Below are positions 6,337 to 7,458 of a stretch of 7,458 nt of DNA, in pieces (position 1 is the first letter of the stretch; each line of letters opens with the position of its first letter). The stretch lies in assembly GCA_013695055.1 (NCBI GenBank), contig JACDBF010000368.1, positions 1-7,458 on the forward strand. Direction: 5' to 3'. The DNA is from Actinomycetota bacterium (GTDB taxonomy: Bacteria; Actinomycetota; CADDZG01; WHSQ01). A program made the translations under genes and the position numbers. Below the pieces are notes generated by a model that saw only the letters and a program-made list of their open reading frames with translations, was not told the origin of the DNA and searched no databases.

Positions 6337-7267
6337 GGGCCCGGAGCGCGCGCTGCGAGAGCCTCGGAGAGCTCTGCGATCACCCGTAGCGGCCGCTTGT
6401 GGACGTCATCCCAGGTGTAGCGAAGGGGCAGGTAACCCTCGAGGGCGAGTTGATTGTTCCGGGCCCGGTCCCTCTGGAAGGCCGCTCGATCGGAGTGGAA
6501 CCCGTAGCCGTCCAGCTCGATGGCGATTCGAGCCTCGACGTAGACGAAGTCGATCCGTCCGATGAGCTGGGATCTTCGCCTCACCTCGCGTTGGCGCTGA
6601 GGGAGAAGAAGGTCGTGCTTTCTCAGCAGGCGGAGGAACGCGTCCTCGAGACGACTTTCGGTCGGTCGGTACCCATCGGTCCGGGCCTCGAGGAGTCGCC
6701 GCATGTTGGCTGTGCCGTTGCGGCCCCTGCATCCCAGGGTCTCGAGCTGCGATCGAAGGCCCTCGAGGGTGATCAAACACTTGCGGAGGGCATCATCGAT
6801 GCTGAGCTCCAGCTCGCTCACGCTCACAACGCCCGCGAGCGCCATCAAGGTTCGCTCGGGTTTGGTGATGGGAAGCGCTCCGATCGCAGCGACGTCTGCA
6901 GGCCGCAGCGGGGCGGTGCGGTGCACCTGGATCTCAGACGGCGGCCGATCGATCTTGCGCGCAGTCATCACGTCGATGACCTGAGCTCGATTCTCGTAGA
7001 AACCCCACAGGGCCGCCGCGGTGCGATGCGAGGCGGCTGCCCCAGGTCCGGCCCACAGGCACGCGACCATCACGTTTTGCAGGTGACAGCTCGCGACACC
7101 CGCCAGGGCGTACACGGTCGGTAGGAGCCGGTGCCACTGACCAGCCCTGACTTTGCGCCTAATTGCCTGCTCGCTCCACCCACCGGCCCCCGCCTGCGCC
7201 CGGTTGAATGCCCGTACTGGCTGCGGGCAAGGGCGGCCACGGCGCGCTCCCGATCGCTCAGCTGCAC
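6300..7267 (-). pseudogene. AbiEi-like winged-helix / DUF559 nuclease-fold fusion gene with 1-bp frameshift
   Basis: Starting at GTG 7267, the first residues read QLSDRERAVAALARSQYGHS, the usual N-terminus of actinobacterial AbiEi-type proteins. After the ACC codon at 7204-7202 the frame is lost. One base over it resumes with AQAGAGGWSEQAIRRKV and reaches TGA at 6302-6300. Restoring one C gives 322 residues. Residues about 1-60 form the winged helix. LWGFYENR and KPERTLMALA lie in the middle region. The DUF559 domain contains GRIDFVYVEARIAIELDGYG (237-256) with the putative catalytic Asp and Glu-x-Asp, followed by FQRDRARNNQLALEGY. The domain resembles Vsr-like endonucleases; AbiEi homologues act as antitoxin/repressors of AbiEii, but no toxin gene is adjacent. 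GTG at 7315 is an alternative start. The gene may be decaying, or the indel may be a sequencing error. The long downstream part (7115-6300) is intact. Confidence 0.8.
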
Positions 7268-7334
7268 CAGGGAAGGATGACCCCGCCCTGCTCGCGGCGG
7301 GATGACACGCGCCACAGATCTAAGGGCGCGACCC

Positions 7335-7380
7335 GTTCTATGCCGGAAAACGTTCGTATTTCGAACGCTGATCCGCTCAG
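7335..7380 (-). repeat. 46-bp structured repeat, copy 3 (inverted)
   Basis: The reverse complement is identical to copy 1. The hairpin CGTTCG-TATTT-CGAACG is at 7351-7367, preceded by AAAA on the plus strand. Read on the plus strand it encodes, after a TAA at 7321, DPFYAGKRSYFER and TGA, the same C-terminal peptide as the nuclease gene but with no gene body attached. It ends 33 bases before the rarA start. Confidence 0.93.
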
Positions 7381-7399
7381 ATGGGGGGGTTTGGGGTGT

Positions 7400-7405
7400 G
7401 GGAGG
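7400..7405 (+). promoter_or_regulatory. Ribosome binding site selecting the rarA start
   Basis: GGGAGG lies eight bases before GTG at 7414. This favours that start over the in-frame ATG at 7381, which would add eleven glycine/tryptophan-rich residues and lies directly at the repeat end. Confidence 0.6.
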
Positions 7406-7413
7406 ATCGGGCC

Positions 7414-7458
7414 GTGGATTTGTTTGGTGCGGCCCTCGAGGATCGCTTCTCGGAGTAC
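7414..7458 (+). CDS. rarA: Replication-associated recombination protein A (RarA/MgsA), N-terminus only
   Basis: Only 15 codons are visible before the window ends: (M)DLFGAALEDRFSEY. RarA proteins typically start with DLF followed by an alanine/glutamate-rich helix and then a proline-rich APLAxRMRP segment, so the match is to the family's opening only. The P-loop is outside the window. RarA is an AAA+ ATPase related to clamp-loader subunits that acts at stalled replication forks. Its position downstream of hisS and aspS agrees with actinobacterial gene order. The start is set by the GGGAGG eight bases upstream. The identification rests on a short stretch plus context. Confidence 0.6.
   Translation, partial: MDLFGAALEDRFSEY

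Larger units (their letters stand above)
6230..7380. mobile_element. Candidate cassette with terminal inverted repeats carrying one AbiEi/DUF559 gene
   Basis: The 46-bp repeat bounds this interval in opposite orientations (6230-6275 and 7335-7380). Symmetry extends five bases outward: CCCAT before the left end and ATGGG after the right end. The interval contains a single gene and separates aspS from rarA, which sit close together in many actinobacteria. There is no transposase and no obvious direct target-site duplication, so mobility would need help in trans or a homing-like process driven by the encoded nuclease domain. Alternatively, these are dispersed REP-like repeats that happen to flank the gene. 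Confidence 0.45.

Noticed and set aside
7340..7380. Possible small gene starting MPENVRISNADPL within repeat copy 3
   Set aside because: It is an alternative frame of the repeat, is not in frame with rarA and has no ribosome binding site.

Overview
The window is a GC-rich, gene-dense bacterial segment, most likely from an uncultured or deep-branching member of the Actinomycetota. Three things point there: the histidyl-tRNA synthetase / aspartyl-tRNA synthetase / RarA gene order, the RRDHGG-type AspRS, and several apparently leaderless starts with TAnnnT boxes just upstream. The phylum call is inference from gene content and order, because no rRNA gene is present.

Layout. Positions 1-476 (minus) hold the N-terminal membrane part of a protein resembling actinobacterial sensor histidine kinases; it runs off the left edge and shows a probable 1-bp frameshift close to that edge. 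A short divergent promoter region (477-559) leads to a DesVI/TylM1-like SAM-dependent methyltransferase (560-1261, plus). This converges on a two-gene transketolase operon on the minus strand: N-terminal TPP-binding subunit 3075-2239, then C-terminal subunit 2242-1283, coupled by an ATGA overlap. A second divergent promoter region (3076-3180) starts the plus-strand operon hisS (3181-4440) and aspS (4440-6233), also coupled by overlapping stop and start codons. The next plus-strand gene, of which only 15 codons are visible, looks like rarA (7414 onward).

The unusual part lies between aspS and rarA. A roughly 1.15-kb insert (6230-7380) carries one minus-strand gene, an AbiEi-like winged-helix domain fused to a DUF559 (Vsr-like, PD-(D/E)XK-fold) nuclease domain. 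It is flanked by copies of a 46-bp structured repeat: two direct copies on the left (6230-6275 and 6291-6336) and one inverted copy on the right (7335-7380). The copies differ at one base, which lies in a hairpin loop. The repeat overlaps the aspS stop codon, encodes the last residues and stop of the nuclease gene, and contains two adjacent mini-hairpins, the second followed by TTTT. The nuclease gene has a 1-bp deletion near 7202 that separates its first ~22 codons from the rest. The arrangement looks like a small mobile or homing-like cassette with terminal inverted repeats, inserted into a conserved translation/repair locus.

Functionally, the core genes serve translation (HisRS, AspRS), the non-oxidative pentose phosphate pathway (split transketolase) and replication-fork maintenance (RarA). 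The AspRS carries residues typical of non-discriminating enzymes, so the host probably makes Asn-tRNA(Asn) through Asp-tRNA(Asn) and GatCAB.
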